This document shows positions 1-12,250 of a stretch of 64,000 nucleotides of DNA, one piece after another. How positions within the stretch are numbered: the stretch's first letter is position 1; each line of letters opens with the position of its first letter. The translations under genes were made by a program, and so were the position numbers. Origin of the DNA: Neltuma alba (lineage: Eukaryota; Streptophyta; Magnoliopsida; Fabales; Fabaceae); assembly GCF_004799145.2 (NCBI RefSeq), contig NW_021634723.1:1-64000 (forward strand), given 5' to 3'. The notes under the pieces are model-generated. The model saw only the letters and a list, made by a program, of their open reading frames with translations, was not told the DNA's origin and did no database searches.

Positions 1-2195
1 ACGCAGGAATTTCCAATTCAGGGAGTGCAACTTTATCTCAGACCTTGATGTTTCAGATGGAGCAGCCGTAGTCTCATTCTGTCGTGAATGGGGTGTAGGA
101 CTAATTGTTTAGGCCCAGAAGCTCCCCTTGTTTCGGGTCTTGTAAACGATTTGGTTAAGGCAGGAATCCCAACTTTTGGCCCATCCTCTGAGGCTGCTGC
201 TTTGGAAGGTTCAAAGAATTTCATGAAGTATTTGTGTGACAAGTATAAAATTCCAACTGCCAAGGTCTGTGTGGTCATTCAGAATCTCATCAATTAGATT
301 GATAACTAGTCCTTCTTCTGCACTTTTTCTCTTTGGACTAAACATGCATGACATTCAGCCCTTGTCCTATTTGATATATTTTCAACCTTGTTTTACATCC
401 TATTAGATGCACCATTGAGGTAGATCAAGTTGTATGGAGTCTTTTGAAAAGGGTAGAGTAAGACCAAAGAGAACATTCAACGAAATTATTAAGTGAGATC
501 TTTTTATTAACAATTTATCTAATTGGTTATTGATAGAACACAATAGCGTTGTGCCATCTATGTAGCTGACCGATCTAGTAGGATAAGACTCGTTGTTGTT
601 GTTGTATGCCATGTTGAAGAAACTTGTCACTTTTAACTAATGCTGAATAATGGCTTGATGCAGTACAAGACATTTACGGACCCCTCTGCTGCAAAGCAAT
701 ATATTCAAGAGCAAGGAGCACCCGTTGTTGTCAAAGCAGATGGACTGGCTGCTGGAAAAGGAGTTACAGTTGCCATGACACTGGAAGAAGCGTATGAAGC
801 TGTTGATTTAATGATGGTGAAGGGTACTTTTGGTTCTGCCGGTTCTCGTGTCATTATTGAGGAATTTCTAGAAGGAGAAGAGGTTTCATTTTTTGCATTG
901 GTTGATGGTGAAAATGCAATCCCATTGGAATCTGCTCAAGACCATAAACGAGTCGGTGATGGCGACACTGGACCTAATACTGGTGGCATGGGCGCATACT
1001 CTCCAGCCCCTATACTAACTAAAGAACTTGAGTCTATAGTAATGGATTCTATTATTATGCCCACTGTGAAAGGAATGGCAGCAGAAGGTTGCAAGTTTGT
1101 TGGGGTTTTGTATGCCGGGCTTATGATAGAAAAGAAGTCTGGCTTGCCTAAGCTAATAGAATATAATGTGCGCTTTGGCGACCCAGAGTGCCAGGTTAGT
1201 TAACTCATACTTGATTGCAGCAAATTCATTTTCTTTTTATCACAATCTCAACACTTAGAAATATATATACTATACAGGCCATTTACAAATCATGGCAAAC
1301 TAATTTCATGGATGCTTAACTGATAATTTAGGGTGTTCATGGTTCATCGTGCTCATGTTATACAACTATAAAACTCCTCATGTAGTTTCTAACAAATTGG
1401 TACCGCTGTCCACCTTTGATACTCATGTTTTCATCTTGATCACATGCTTCCAAAACTCGTTTTTTCTAATGTTCTTCAGTTCATTGGTATCTTGCTTGAT
1501 CTTATATGAGGTGATACAAGAGGCACAGTCATTTGGCACTTTTTTTGGCATTACTCCATCATAAAGAAGTCATTTATTAGGGGTAAAAACAACCTGATAT
1601 CTAGTAATTCCAACTTAGATTTGAGCATTGTTGGTTCCTAAAAAGAGATAGTTTTTCTAGTGTGATTTTTTTTTTTAATTTAGAAAACTTGAACCTCAGA
1701 CTTTATTTAAAGATGATTGATTTCATTCATGAAGTCATTTTGTTAACTGAGTTTTCTTTGACCGCTTCTTTTGAACAGGTTCTGATGGCGAGGTTGGAGT
1801 CTGATTTAGCACGAGTTCTGCTTGCAGCTAGCAGAGGAGAGCTGAAGGGGGTATCATTGAACTGGTCTGCAGAATCTGCCATGGTTGTGGTAATGGCAAG
1901 CAAGGGGTATCCAGGACCCTATGAGAAAGGAACCCTGATTCAAAACCTCGAAGAAGCTGATGTCGTTGATCCTCAGGTTAAAATCTTTCATGCTGGAACT
2001 GCCTATGATCTAGAGGGCAGATTTATCGCTAACGGTGGTCGTGTGCTCGGTGTCACTGCCAAAGGAATTGATCTCCAACAGGCCCGTGATCGAGCTTACC
2101 GAGCTCTTGAGCAGATTCATTGGCCTCAAGGCTTCTACCGCCAAGATATTGGTTGGAAAGCCCTTCCGCAGAATCAAGCTGCTGCAAACAAATAA
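1..2195 (+). CDS. PUR2: GAR synthetase (phosphoribosylamine-glycine ligase), 3' part
   Basis: This enzyme joins glycine to 5-phosphoribosylamine using ATP, the second step of de novo purine synthesis; in plants it is plastid-targeted. Three coding exons are visible: before 1 to 264, 664-1194 and 1779-2195 (stop TAA), with GT-AG introns and exon 2 in phase 0. ATP-grasp features are clear: VVKADGLAAGKGVTVA, FLEGEEVSFFALVDGE, DHKRVGDGDTGPNTGGMGAY, and metal-site residues in YNVRFGDPECQ. The C-terminal domain ends AGTAYDLEGRF...GGRVLGVTAKG...RAYRALEQIHWPQGFYRQDIGW, a normal family end. Start codon and transit peptide lie before the window. Oddity: the first exon needs two extra bases to stay in the family frame, near 33 and near 110. 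The gene is therefore either frameshifted or affected by base-call errors; the rest is intact. Family identity is very sure, functional state is not. Confidence 0.93.
265..663 (+). other. Intron of GAR synthetase gene
   Basis: GT-AG intron (donor after ...ACTGCCAAG, acceptor gatgcag before TACAAG). It separates the codons for TAK and YKTF of the conserved family sequence. No element or gene was seen inside it. A second intron (1195-1778) is likewise AT-rich and empty. Confidence 0.85.
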
Positions 2196-3450
2196 AACAC
2201 CATTGACAAAGTCATTGAGAAACTCTCTGGAGATCAAGCTAATCATAAACATTCATGTTAGAGATAGATCTAATTGCTTGCTTACCCACAATGCCAGCAA
2301 TATATATTCCTCCACTGCGGAGATGCGTAGATGTGATTTGTATGGATGAATATCAGGTGGTTCGTTAAGATAATAAAAGCTGTCACTCATTCTACAATAC
2401 TTGTAAATAATAACTTTTAAATAATCTAAGGGTAAGATACACCCAACACCCGTTTTCCTGAGTGCACGTCCTAAAGTTTTATGGTGCAACTTCAATGCTG
2501 AACTAATTTTTTGGGTGCAATCCATCCTGCCTAACATAACTGAAGTTGAACTTAACTTCTATAATACTGATTAGACAAACTTTTGACAGGAAAAAAACAA
2601 TTATTAGGCGGCATCTGAGTAGGAAGAGGAACCCTCATGGTGATCTTGGGCTTCATTGGCTTACGGGAAGCGAAGAAAGAGAAGGATGAAGCCGAGAATG
2701 AGAGCGAGGTAGATAACAGCGACGTGGAAGATTGTTGTTGTGTCTGGTTGTCATTCCTCCATGATACCACCTGAATAATTTTTGAGGAAAATTACAATCA
2801 AGTTTCACATAAGAAAAATAATTATAAAAAAGTTCCAATAACAACCTCAATAACCTATAATAACAAGTCCTATAGTGAGAATTACAATCTCTAGGACTTG
2901 TTTTTCAATTGTTTTCCTTATTTCGGATCTCATTGTAATTCTCCCTAATTTGTGTTTAAAGGTTTGCCTAATTAATATTTTAAAAATCAAAGTTAAAATT
3001 ATGTTAGGATTGGATGAAATTGCATTATAAAAATTAGTTTACAGTTGAAATTGCCCTATAAGAAATTTTAGAATTTTAAAATATTGGATGTACTTTAAAA
3101 AATATTTTGAGATACTGGGCTCATCTTAGTTTAATACTAGCAATATGTTGTTTAACGTTATAAACGTGAAATTTATTTGAATAAATTAGAGGTTTGTATA
3201 AAAATGAAATGATTTTTTATTAATAATGTCATATCCACGAGAATCATTCAGGTGTTCGGTCTATTTGCAATGCGCATTGATTTATTATTAAAAGAGAATG
3301 AGGTTTCGCTGTGAAAAAATATATATAATTAATTTTTACGGGGAATAAAACAAACAAGGAAAAATTATATAAAAAGCAAATTAAATAAAGAATATTATTA
3401 TTTCTGAGTTATATTATAAAGCAATTTTAACTAATTCACCATAAAACAAA
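2196..3450. other. Intergenic, 3' flank of GAR synthetase
   Basis: AT-rich sequence holding the 3' UTR of the upstream gene. A short minus-strand stretch (about 2590-2770) is gene-like and is listed separately. Otherwise nothing is recognisable. Confidence 0.6.
2590..2770 (-). pseudogene. Possible fragment of an LEA2/NDR1-like membrane protein
   Basis: On the minus strand one frame reads a hydrophobic run (FHVAVIYLALILGFILLF), and a shifted frame then gives SRKPMKPKITM. In the NDR1/HIN1-like (LEA_2) family a single membrane segment is followed by a short basic, proline-rich link of just this style. The change of frame, the lack of the beta-sandwich domain downstream, and the absence of an open frame suggest a decayed fragment. 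This is inference from a short match and could be chance. Confidence 0.25.
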
Positions 3451-3547
3451 TTATTTATTTTATTTGATATCATAAGAACATTATTTTTTAAATTTCTATC
3501 GCTAACTAATTACAATAGACCTTGTTACTATCTAATCGCAATTATTA

Positions 3548-3803
3548 CTACCTCCAGTCTTTAATATAAAATCTTATTTGACTTTATTTTAATCCTAAAT
3601 ATAAAAGCCTAATCTATTTTGTCTCTCATATTTATGTATTTTTTTCAAGATAGTCCTTCTAACAATGATAGTTCTAGCCAACACATTTAATTAGTAAGGA
3701 TATTTTAGAAAAGACAATACCTATTTATTATAAATAACTAACTTAACTTTTTTTAATCTCGTCAAACTAATCAACTAACTCTTATAATTAGGACCGGAGA
3801 TAG
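3548..3803. mobile_element. Stowaway-like MITE
   Basis: About 256 bp between TA dinucleotides, starting CTACCTCCAGTC and ending GACCGGAGATAG in inverted orientation. The interior shares the family text AAATAACTAACTTAACTT and CTTATAATTAGGACC. It belongs to the repeated family seen through the window. Confidence 0.8.
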
Positions 3804-3956
3804 TAATTATTAATTAATCAGGAGAAGTATGTTAGATTTTCTTTTACCTAAAGTATGTTAGATGAAACAACTTTAACAACTCATGTAATCCGCAAAATAT
3901 ATTTTTTAAACTATACTTATATTCCTTATAAATTGAAACAGAAATATTACATATTA

Positions 3957-4026
3957 CTCCTCCGGTCCTAAATGTAAGACCCTTATACTAGTGTGTATAA
4001 GGGTCTTACATTTAGGACCGGAGGAG
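3957..4026. mobile_element. Minimal Stowaway-like hairpin, perfect 32-bp arms
   Basis: 70 bp flanked by TA on both sides. The left arm CTCCTCCGGTCCTAAATGTA..., continuing to 3988, is exactly complementary to the right arm (3995-4026), with a 6-base loop TAGTGT. It is a terminal-repeat-only member of the same family as the roughly 260-bp copies. Perfect arms suggest recent insertion or gene conversion. Confidence 0.85.
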
Positions 4027-4754
4027 TACCATATGATTTCTCTTTTTTTGCCCCTTCTATCAGCCGTCAGAAATCAAGATAGCTTCTAGCCTCGAATAAT
4101 TTAACGAAGATCATTAAAATTAACTATATTTTATATTATTTGATATCATAAAACTTTAAAATTTGTTATTAGTTAATTATAATGCACCTTCTTATTATCT
4201 AATCTCAATTATTAATTAATTAATAGAAGTATTTTAAATGAAACAACTTTAACAACTCCATGTAATCACCAAAACATCTTATATTTTAAAGTAACATATC
4301 TTCCTCGTAAAATGAAACAGAAATATATTAGTATATAATTTCCTATATCCCATTTCTTTAATTTTGGTTCAGCTTCGCGGTTTTTTTTTTTTGGGAAAAA
4401 GCACAAAAAAGATCTTAAAAATAAAAAAGATTGTAAATAGGTACTCATGACAATATTAGGATGGGGTTTGACAACAATTGATAAGCAAATAGTAACAATT
4501 TTTGTGAACAGGTCCCTATATGCTTTTTTTTTTTTTAATTTTTAAGGTTTTTTGTGATTTTTTCTTCTTTTTTAAATGAAATTAACGATAGTAGAGTTAT
4601 AAAATTAAAAAAGATACATTATGAAATGAAACCTGACCAAATATACACTTTTCATGTGAAATCAGCATTGTAGTAAAATTGTCAACATTAAATGCTTCAA
4701 TCTTATATTTTATTGTCTAATTCATATATAAGAAAAATAATATTTTCAAAAATA

Positions 4755-5040
4755 CTCCTTTTGGTTCAAAATATAACCTAAACTTTGTTAGAAGGGTTTA
4801 ATTTTTTTTATAAGATAATCGTTACTTTTGTCTAAACATTTAATAAGTTTTTCCGATTTTACTCCTACATATTCTTTTTCTTCTTTGATCATTTATTGCA
4901 TCTTTTACTTATTCTCTTTATTAGTAATGGCATATTTGGAAGGGGAAATGTCTTACATATTTATTATTTTAAACTGATTTTAACTAATTTCTTGGTAAAT
5001 ATAAGGATAAAGTTTATATTATATTTTGAATTGGAGGGAG
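4755..5040. mobile_element. Stowaway-like MITE, second subfamily
   Basis: 286 bp with TA at each side. Ends are CTCCTTTTGGTTCAAAATAT and the inverted ATATTTTGAATTGGAGGGAG. The interior differs from the main family, so this is a separate subfamily. It interrupts the promoter-like repeat array. Confidence 0.75.
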
Positions 5041-6284
5041 TAAATAACAAAAGATAAATTTTCTTTGCAATAGATTGAAGGGGGGAAGAATATAGTAAAA
5101 TGTTTTTCAGCAATATCAGTTATTTTAATATGTACCATCCTGTGCATCGCACAGTCTAGTTATGAAATGAAACCTAGCCAAATATACACTTTTGAGTCTT
5201 GAAATTTGATTTTTGTTTTTATCATTTAATATTTTGATGCTAAGTTTATAAATGTATCATTTGTTAATTACAATCAACTTCCTTAATATTTAATCTCAAG
5301 TATTAATTAGTAGAAGTAATAATTTAAATGAAACAACATTAACAACGCCATATGATCCACAAAATATCTTACATTTTAAATTATACATATTTTTCTTAAA
5401 CTGAAATAAAAAGATTTGACTATACTACTTTCCCATTCTTATTATAGATTACTTGCAACTCATTCTTACATACTAAAAAATACATTAAATAAATAAGATT
5501 TTTTTAAATTAATCTTTATTCAGATTCTCTTTCTGCATTTATGAACTATTCTCAAATCTCTCTTTTGTGTTTTTTTAATTAAAATTAATTAAATAAGGAT
5601 GGTCTAATGACCAATGGTCTTATTACGTAAAAGACAAGAACACAAATTAAAACCTGAAAAATAGAATTTTCTCCGTGGCATCTGTCTAGCTGCATTAGTT
5701 TTCATCATCTGCCACCCATATGTTGCAATCCGAAAGCCATAAATCAACACAAATTATGACCTCCAATAAATTAATGGTGAATCGAAGATCATTTTATAAC
5801 ATCCCACGGGTCATCCCTCCGAACCACCATGTGTTAATATTATTAGGCATGTTTGCATAATAATAATAATAATTTTTAATCACAAGATCAAATTATGAGT
5901 AACTATAATTTTAAAAATCATTTCGTACTCAATTCTTAAAACATTATTGCATTTTGCAAGTATATATTAAAGCTGAAATATTAAATATTAAATATTAATA
6001 TCCTAAATCATAAGTAGTGGAAAATGAGGATATAGTTTTCGTTTTTTTATCAACAAAACCCAACCATTTATGTGAAGTGAAAAGTGATTAAGTTCATTGA
6101 GCTATACGTATCTTTCTTATAAACTCAAAAAGAAGGATATTACTATACATGATTTCTTCCATATGGTCACACCCCATTCATTGAGTTACATTTTTTTTTT
6201 TTTTACAGCCGCGAGCCACTTGTTGCAATCAAACAGCCATAATGCCAAACAGATTTTGGCCTCCAATAACCTAAATGAAAAGTA

Positions 6285-6548
6285 CTACCTCCGATTCTTA
6301 ATATAAGACCTTATTTGATTTTTATTCTGATTCTAAATATAAGATTCCAATCCACTTTGTCTCTTATATTTATACATTTTTTCTTTTCAAAATAGCCCTT
6401 CTAACAATGATAGTTCTAGTCAATACACTTGATTAGTAAGGATATTTTAGAAAAGACAATGCCTATTTAGGACAAATAACTAACTCAACTTACTTCTTTA
6501 ATCTCCTCAAATTCGTCAACTGGTTCTTATAATTAAGATCGGAGGTAG
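6285..6548. mobile_element. Stowaway-like MITE
   Basis: 264 bp, TA on the left and a mutated TG on the right. Ends CTACCTCCGATTC / GATCGGAGGTAG. Interior text matches the copy at 3548 closely (GATAGTTCTAG, AAATAACTAACTCAACTT). Confidence 0.8.
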
Positions 6549-7098
6549 TGTAATAATAAGGTTATTATTTATATTTTAAGAGAGAAAAATCAAATTAGAA
6601 AACGAACATTTAAAACAGAATAAGATCCCCAGAATAGTTTTTTTAAAAAAAGGTATGATTAAATTAAGTGGTGATATAACAAACAAAGAAAAATTAAATG
6701 AAAAAAATAGAAAACAAATTATTTACATTATTTGATATAATAAAACCTTTATTTTTTTAATTTATCATTGATTAATAATTGATAATTGATAAATCTTCTT
6801 GATATGTTATCTCATTAATTAATTAATTAATTAGAAATAAGGGACATTATCAAGAGGTTTTATAGAAAAAATTTAATTACCCAAAATTTATAAGGACAAG
6901 TGACTAATATGAAACCGTTGTTACTCTAAAACTTGTAATTATTTATTTTTCATAATAGATTTTAAGATAATTAAATTTTTTTGAGGGTTTTATTGTAATT
7001 CTTTCATAAAATAAGCTCAACAGCCCCATCCAATCGCAAAATTTCTCATATGTTTTTTATAAAGTAAAAAAAATTTTCTTCACATAGTCGCGTTCTTT

Positions 7099-7231
7099 CA
7101 GCCGTATTGGTTTTTTCGCCGCCCACATATTGCAATCCGACGGCTATAAATCAAGACATATTCGGGCCTCCAATAATCTGACGGTAACTCGGACATCATT
7201 CTAGAATATTCCGCCAGTCACCACATAAAAT
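7099..7231 (+). promoter_or_regulatory. Hsp70 proximal promoter with perfect heat shock element
   Basis: At 7199-7211 the sequence TTCTAGAATATTC is a perfect three-module heat shock element (TTC-nn-GAA-nn-TTC), the binding pattern of heat shock factors. A TATA-like CATAAAAT lies at 7224-7231, about 200 bp before the start codon. A CCAAT-type motif (CCTCCAATAATC) is at about 7167-7178. The spacing fits a stress- or light-responsive stromal chaperone gene. The older copy at 5694-5830 has the matching region but the element is broken there. Confidence 0.7.
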
Positions 7232-7430
7232 AGCCTTCCAAATCCTATCTTCTTCTTCCCTATCCCTTCGCTTCTCCTTCTTCTCGGGTTAGGGTTTTGC
7301 CGTCCTCCCTTATCCCCTCTCTTTCTCTCTGCAACTCTTCACCGTTGGTCCCAATTTATATACCAATCTCTTGCGTAGTGAACTATTAAGTTTCTGTAAT
7401 TCGCTCAAATACTACTTGAATTCAATCACT

Positions 7431-10400
7431 ATGGCTTGTTCTAGTGCCCAAGTGCACGGTCTTGGTACTCCATCATTTGCCGGTTCACTGAAGAAGCCAA
7501 ATTCTTCTCATTCCAGAACTGTATTTTTGGGGCAGAGGGTAGGTAGTTCATCTCATTTAGAGTTCCCTCGTTCTGCATTTTTGAAGCTAAAGAGCAATAC
7601 CAGGAGAAGATATAGTGTGGGGCCAGTGAGAGTTGTGAATGAGAAAGTGGTGGGTATTGATTTGGGGACGACTAACTCAGCGGTGGCTGCCATGGAGGGT
7701 GGAAAGCCCACAATTATAACCAACGCCGAGGGTCAAAGAACTACGCCGTCTGTGGTGGCATACACCAAGAATGGAGACAGGCTTGTGGGTCAAATTGCGA
7801 AACGCCAGGCTGTGGTAAACCCTGAGAACACTTTCTTCTCGGTGAAGAGGTTCATCGGTAGGAAGATGTCCGAAGTGGACGAAGAGTCAAAGCAAGTCTC
7901 ATACAGAGTGATGAGGGATGACAACGGAAATGTGAAACTTGAGTGCCCCGCCATTGGCAAGCAGTTCGCGGCCGAAGAAATCTCTGCTCAGGTATAAACC
8001 TTATTGTATGGTAAAGCTTCATGATGGTTCATTTTCACAAATGGTTGAATTTTATAAACTTTTGATTAGTTATACTGACCTGTCGAGCTTTCATGTGGGG
8101 ATTAAACGGCCTGGTCTGTTAATTTTATCCCCCGGTGGTTCGTACTCGGTAGTTTGATTGTTGTGAATAAACTGGGTTATAATAATTTCTTTGCTTCTAA
8201 TATAGGTTTTGAGAAAGCTTGTGGATGATGCTTCTAAGTTTTTGAATGATAAAGTGACTAAAGCTGTAGTAACAGTGCCTGCGTACTTCAATGATTCCCA
8301 AAGGACTGCAACTAAGGATGCTGGTCGTATTGCTGGATTAGAAGTTCTTCGTATCATCAATGAGCCGACTGCAGCTTCTTTGGCATATGGTTTTGAAAAG
8401 AAGAACAATGAAACAATCTTGGTATTTGACCTTGGAGGTGGTACTTTTGATGTTTCAGGTACCTTGAGCGTGTCCACTTGCCTTTCCCGGTCTTGAAAGA
8501 TTACTTTTATGAGTTATAAATATTATTTTATCCATTTTTCATATAGACTTATGTGTATTTGCCTTCATATTAGTTCTTGAGGTCGGAGATGGAGTGTTTG
8601 AGGTGCTTTCTACCTCTGGAGATACACATTTGGGTGGTGATGACTTCGACAAAGTAAGATTCTTTTCTTGTTTTTCCCATCATTAGTAGGATGTGACTGT
8701 TCTTTGATTGTCTGAACTGACTGTTTTACTATCTCTATATCTTCACTGCAGAGAGTTGTTGATTGGCTGGCTTCAAACTTCAAGAGAGATGAAGGCATAG
8801 ATCTTTTGAAGGACAAACAGGCTCTTCAGCGTCTCACTGAGACAGCTGAGAAAGCAAAAATGGAGCTGTCATCATTGACTCAAACAAATATCAGGTATGG
8901 ATTCTTTACCTGAGTATTGTATGGCCGTGTTAATGTGAAGTTTTATCCAAATGATGGTGATTGTGCGTGTTTTTTCAGTTTGCCATTCATAACTGCCACA
9001 GCTGATGGACCTAAGCATATTGAGACTACCCTTACGAGGGCTAAATTCGAGGAATTATGTTCTGATCTTCTTGATAGGTAAGGAACAGTGGAATTCATTT
9101 TTCTGTTTACCCCCGTGGAATTGGATTTTTTTTTTTTTGTAACTTGGAAAGAAATATAGTTGGTTTTTGGGCCGAAAAATTTTGCACGTTCATTGAGGCT
9201 TTCCTCAAGACTAAAGGAACCTATCAGGTGTAATTCTCGAGTCAGTTGTCTTTCAGGCTCAGGACACCAGTTGAAAATTCGTTGAGGGATGCAAAACTGT
9301 CAATTAGTGATATTGATGAGGTGATATTGGTGGGGGGTTCAACACGTATACCTTCTGTTCAAGAACTTGTGAAGAAGATGATTGGCAAGGACCCAAATGT
9401 CACTGTCAATCCTGATGAAGTGGTTGCTCTTGGAGCTGCAGTTCAGGTGGGTTTTAGCTGCTTCGGTTGCTAATCAGTAATTATTCATTTCACCTTTTTT
9501 TTTTTAAAAGTGTTGTAGTCCATAAGAATATAATCTCTTCATTGACCGTCAGCGACCAGTTAAGCAGGATGCCTGGAAATAAGCCAGCTTAAAGTTGCGA
9601 TTGAATCGGGTGTCACACTTATTGGCTAATGTTACTCTCCCTTGAGAACCAAAGTCAGAATTGAGTGCTCTGTTGACAGTGCATTATATTTATTGACTAA
9701 TATGTTGTTAACCTTTGTATTTATTTTAGGCTGGTGTTTTGGCTGGAGATGTAAGTGACATTGTGCTATTGGATGTTAGTCCATTGTCATTGGGTCTGGA
9801 AACTCTAGGTGGTGTCATGACGAAAATTATCCCACGAAACACTACTCTTCCTACCTCAAAGTCAGAGGTCTTCTCAACAGCTGCTGATGGGCAAACAAGT
9901 GTGGAGATCAATGTCTTACAGGGTGAGAGAGAATTTGTGAGGGACAACAAATCTCTTGGTAGCTTCCGGTTGGATGGTATCCCTCCAGCTCCTCGTGGTG
10001 TTCCTCAGATTGAGGTGAAATTCGACATTGATGCCAACGGCATTCTCTCAGTCACTGCTGTGGACAAGGGAACAGGAAAGAAACAAGACATTACCATTAC
10101 GGGTGCTAGCACCTTGCCTAATGATGAGGTAACTGAAAATGACAATCATGGATTTCTTAACACGCTGTAATTTAATGTTTGAAATGGAGCTTAAATGATG
10201 CTCACAATGATATTGCAAATGAATTGCAGGTAGATAGGATGGTGAAGGAGGCAGAGAGGTTTGCAAGTGAGGACAAAGAGAAGAGGGATGCCATTGACAC
10301 AAAGAACCAGGCAGATTCTGTGGTCTACCAGACTGAGAAGCAGTTGAAGGAGCTGGGAGACAAGGTTCCTGGCCCTGTGAAAGAGAAGGTCGAAGCTAAA

Positions 10401-10628
10401 CTTGGGGAGCTTAAAGATGCAATCTCAGGCGGTTCGACCCAAGCCATCAAGGATGCCATGGCTGCCCTCAATCAAGAAGTTATGCAGCTTGGTCAATCCC
10501 TATACAACCAGCCAGGAGCTGCGGGAGGAGCAGGTCCTTCACCCCCCGGTGGCGAGTCTGGCCCCACAGAGCCCAAAGGCAAAGGACCCGAGGGGGATGT
10601 GATTGATGCAGACTTTACCGACTCTTAG
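7431..10628 (+). CDS. Chloroplast stromal Hsp70 chaperone
   Basis: ATP-driven DnaK-type chaperone of the plastid stroma, which folds and helps import proteins. Eight exons join in frame to 707 residues: 7431-7991, 8206-8458, 8574-8653, 8752-8894, 8979-9077, 9257-9446, 9730-10128 and 10230-10628 (stop TAG). The first about 68 residues (MACSSAQVHGLGTPSF..., serine- and arginine-rich) are a transit peptide, leading into GPVRVVNEKVVGIDLGTTNS at about residue 75. Hsp70 signatures follow: NEPTAASLAYG, DLGGGTFDVS, VGGSTRIPSVQ. The substrate domain and lid are complete, and the tail GDVIDADFTDS is typical of the plastid/cyanobacterial type. Start chosen at the ATG before ACSSAQ because an upstream in-frame CTG-like extension is not family-like. 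Regulation: see the heat shock element at 7199. All splice junctions conserve family sequence. Confidence 0.97.
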
Positions 10629-12250
10629 ATGAGTCTTGAGAGATTTTCTGATGCTCCTTTTTCCAACGCTAAATGATCTGCTAGTTTTTTTTTTTTTTAA
10701 AAAAAGATTTATTAGTAGTGATTTTTTGTCAATGAAGAGTGGATGGATGTTCTAATTACGGTTACACGGGGATTTTATAGATGGTTATTGAAGCCTGTGT
10801 AGTAGGGGAAGAAATCATCTAAAACCATAAATATGATGAACGGCATTTTTTGGATGCACATTTCCAGACTTGAAATGTAGTAAATATGAAAGGCTATGGA
10901 AGTTAGGTGTTATATCAGCTGTCGTGGGAGAATATATCAGCTCAAGATGTAGTTTTATAATTTATATTTGAATAAATCTTGCCTAGGACGCGTTAATTTG
11001 TGGCGCATTGTGTTCGTTATTTATTAGTTGCTTTCATGAGAGAGGTTCTACTTCCTCTGTTTCAATATTTTGCTGAACTGGAATTAGCCTCGTTTGGGTA
11101 CGAGGGATCATTGTTGTCAAACCCATTATGTTGTCGTTTTATAAAGTAGTGTTAACTTCTTGTTAAACTTGCGTTCTTCTGCCCCTAACCGACAAAATCA
11201 TGTTAAATTGTTTTTAAACTCATTAATTTTATAGATTTGATTATGATTAGTATTTTTGTATGTGAATTTTGTAAAGTTTTGATTTATTTATTAATTAATA
11301 AAAGTAAATTTTTAGGAGTTTACATCTCCACCATAAGTTTGTCTGCACTTGTAAATTTGAAAATATTGTAAGGGAGTTTCAGTCGGAACGCTATATGTTT
11401 CAATAGATAGAGGATTGGCGTGTAAGATTACAACAGAATATAGTTGAAATTGATTTATTTTCATCATGTACCACCTCCGTGTAAAGTGGGCAAGAAGTTA
11501 GTCCCGATATTCATAAAATTAATATTTTTCAGGAGTTGTAGTTTGTTTGAATTGATACTTTTACGTCATCTTTTTTATCTTTGACTAAATCATTCAGCTT
11601 TGCTCTAGTACTGGCGGCTTTTTTAACTTCGATCTGTTCGGCGTTAACCGCACTAATAGGATGAAATTAGAAAATTTAATTAAAAGGAAAAAAAACGTAT
11701 CAATATCAAATTAAAAAAAACTAATAGAAAAAAAGTACTGACGAAATGAGTTTCCTTTAGCATAGATTTCAATTCTTATCTGGTATAATTAATAATAACC
11801 TAAACAGTCTGTGATGACAAGTTTTGGAGTAGAGCATAACAATTTCTAAGACTTGTTTTGTAATTTTTTTTTTCTTGTATGGGATCTCATTATAATTCTC
11901 CTGCTAAAATCCTTGAGAAAGTCTCGAATTTGCATTGAAAACCACCACCCAATTTGCATCAAAATCCCTGACCACACCACCATATCTCTCCCAGTCACAG
12001 CTGTATAAGAATGAGACCCGTCCAGTAATCCAGTTTCACTACTTGTTTCCATCCGGTATACACTTCCTTACCGACTATAATATACTTAAAATCCTCCGCC
12101 AGGAACCTGCAAACAATTCGAAATTCAAACCCACAGATGTTGAATATGCATACTTGGACAAAAATAACAAAAGAAATAAATCACAAAACCTTCGCTTTAC
12201 ACACTGCAATACTGCAAAAAAAATCATGCCGATGGCAGTGTTTTATGTGA
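10629..12250. other. Intergenic, convergent gene ends
   Basis: Hsp70 3' UTR followed by AT-rich DNA; the 3' UTR of the minus-strand PB1 gene begins near 12250-12430. No transposon end pair or open frame with family resemblance was recognised. Confidence 0.6.

Larger units (their letters stand above)
3450..7225 (+). repeat. Diverged tandem copies of the Hsp70 promoter block
   Basis: Three ordered blocks recur. Block 1 (TTATTTGATATCATAA followed by AATTA-rich text) is at about 3460, 4136, 5226 and 6725. Block 2 (GAAACAAC..TAACAAC..ATG.AATC..CAAAA.AT) is at about 3864, 4243, 5331 and, shortened, 7015. Block 3 (GTTGCAATC....GCCATAAATCA....CCTCCAATAA) is at about 4060 (weak), 5694, 6209 and 7099. 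The last set lies immediately before the Hsp70 5' UTR, so the older copies look like duplicated and decayed promoter sequence. Stowaway-like elements interrupt the array at 3548, 3957, 4755 and 6285. Copy number is about four to five; unit edges are approximate. Confidence 0.6.
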
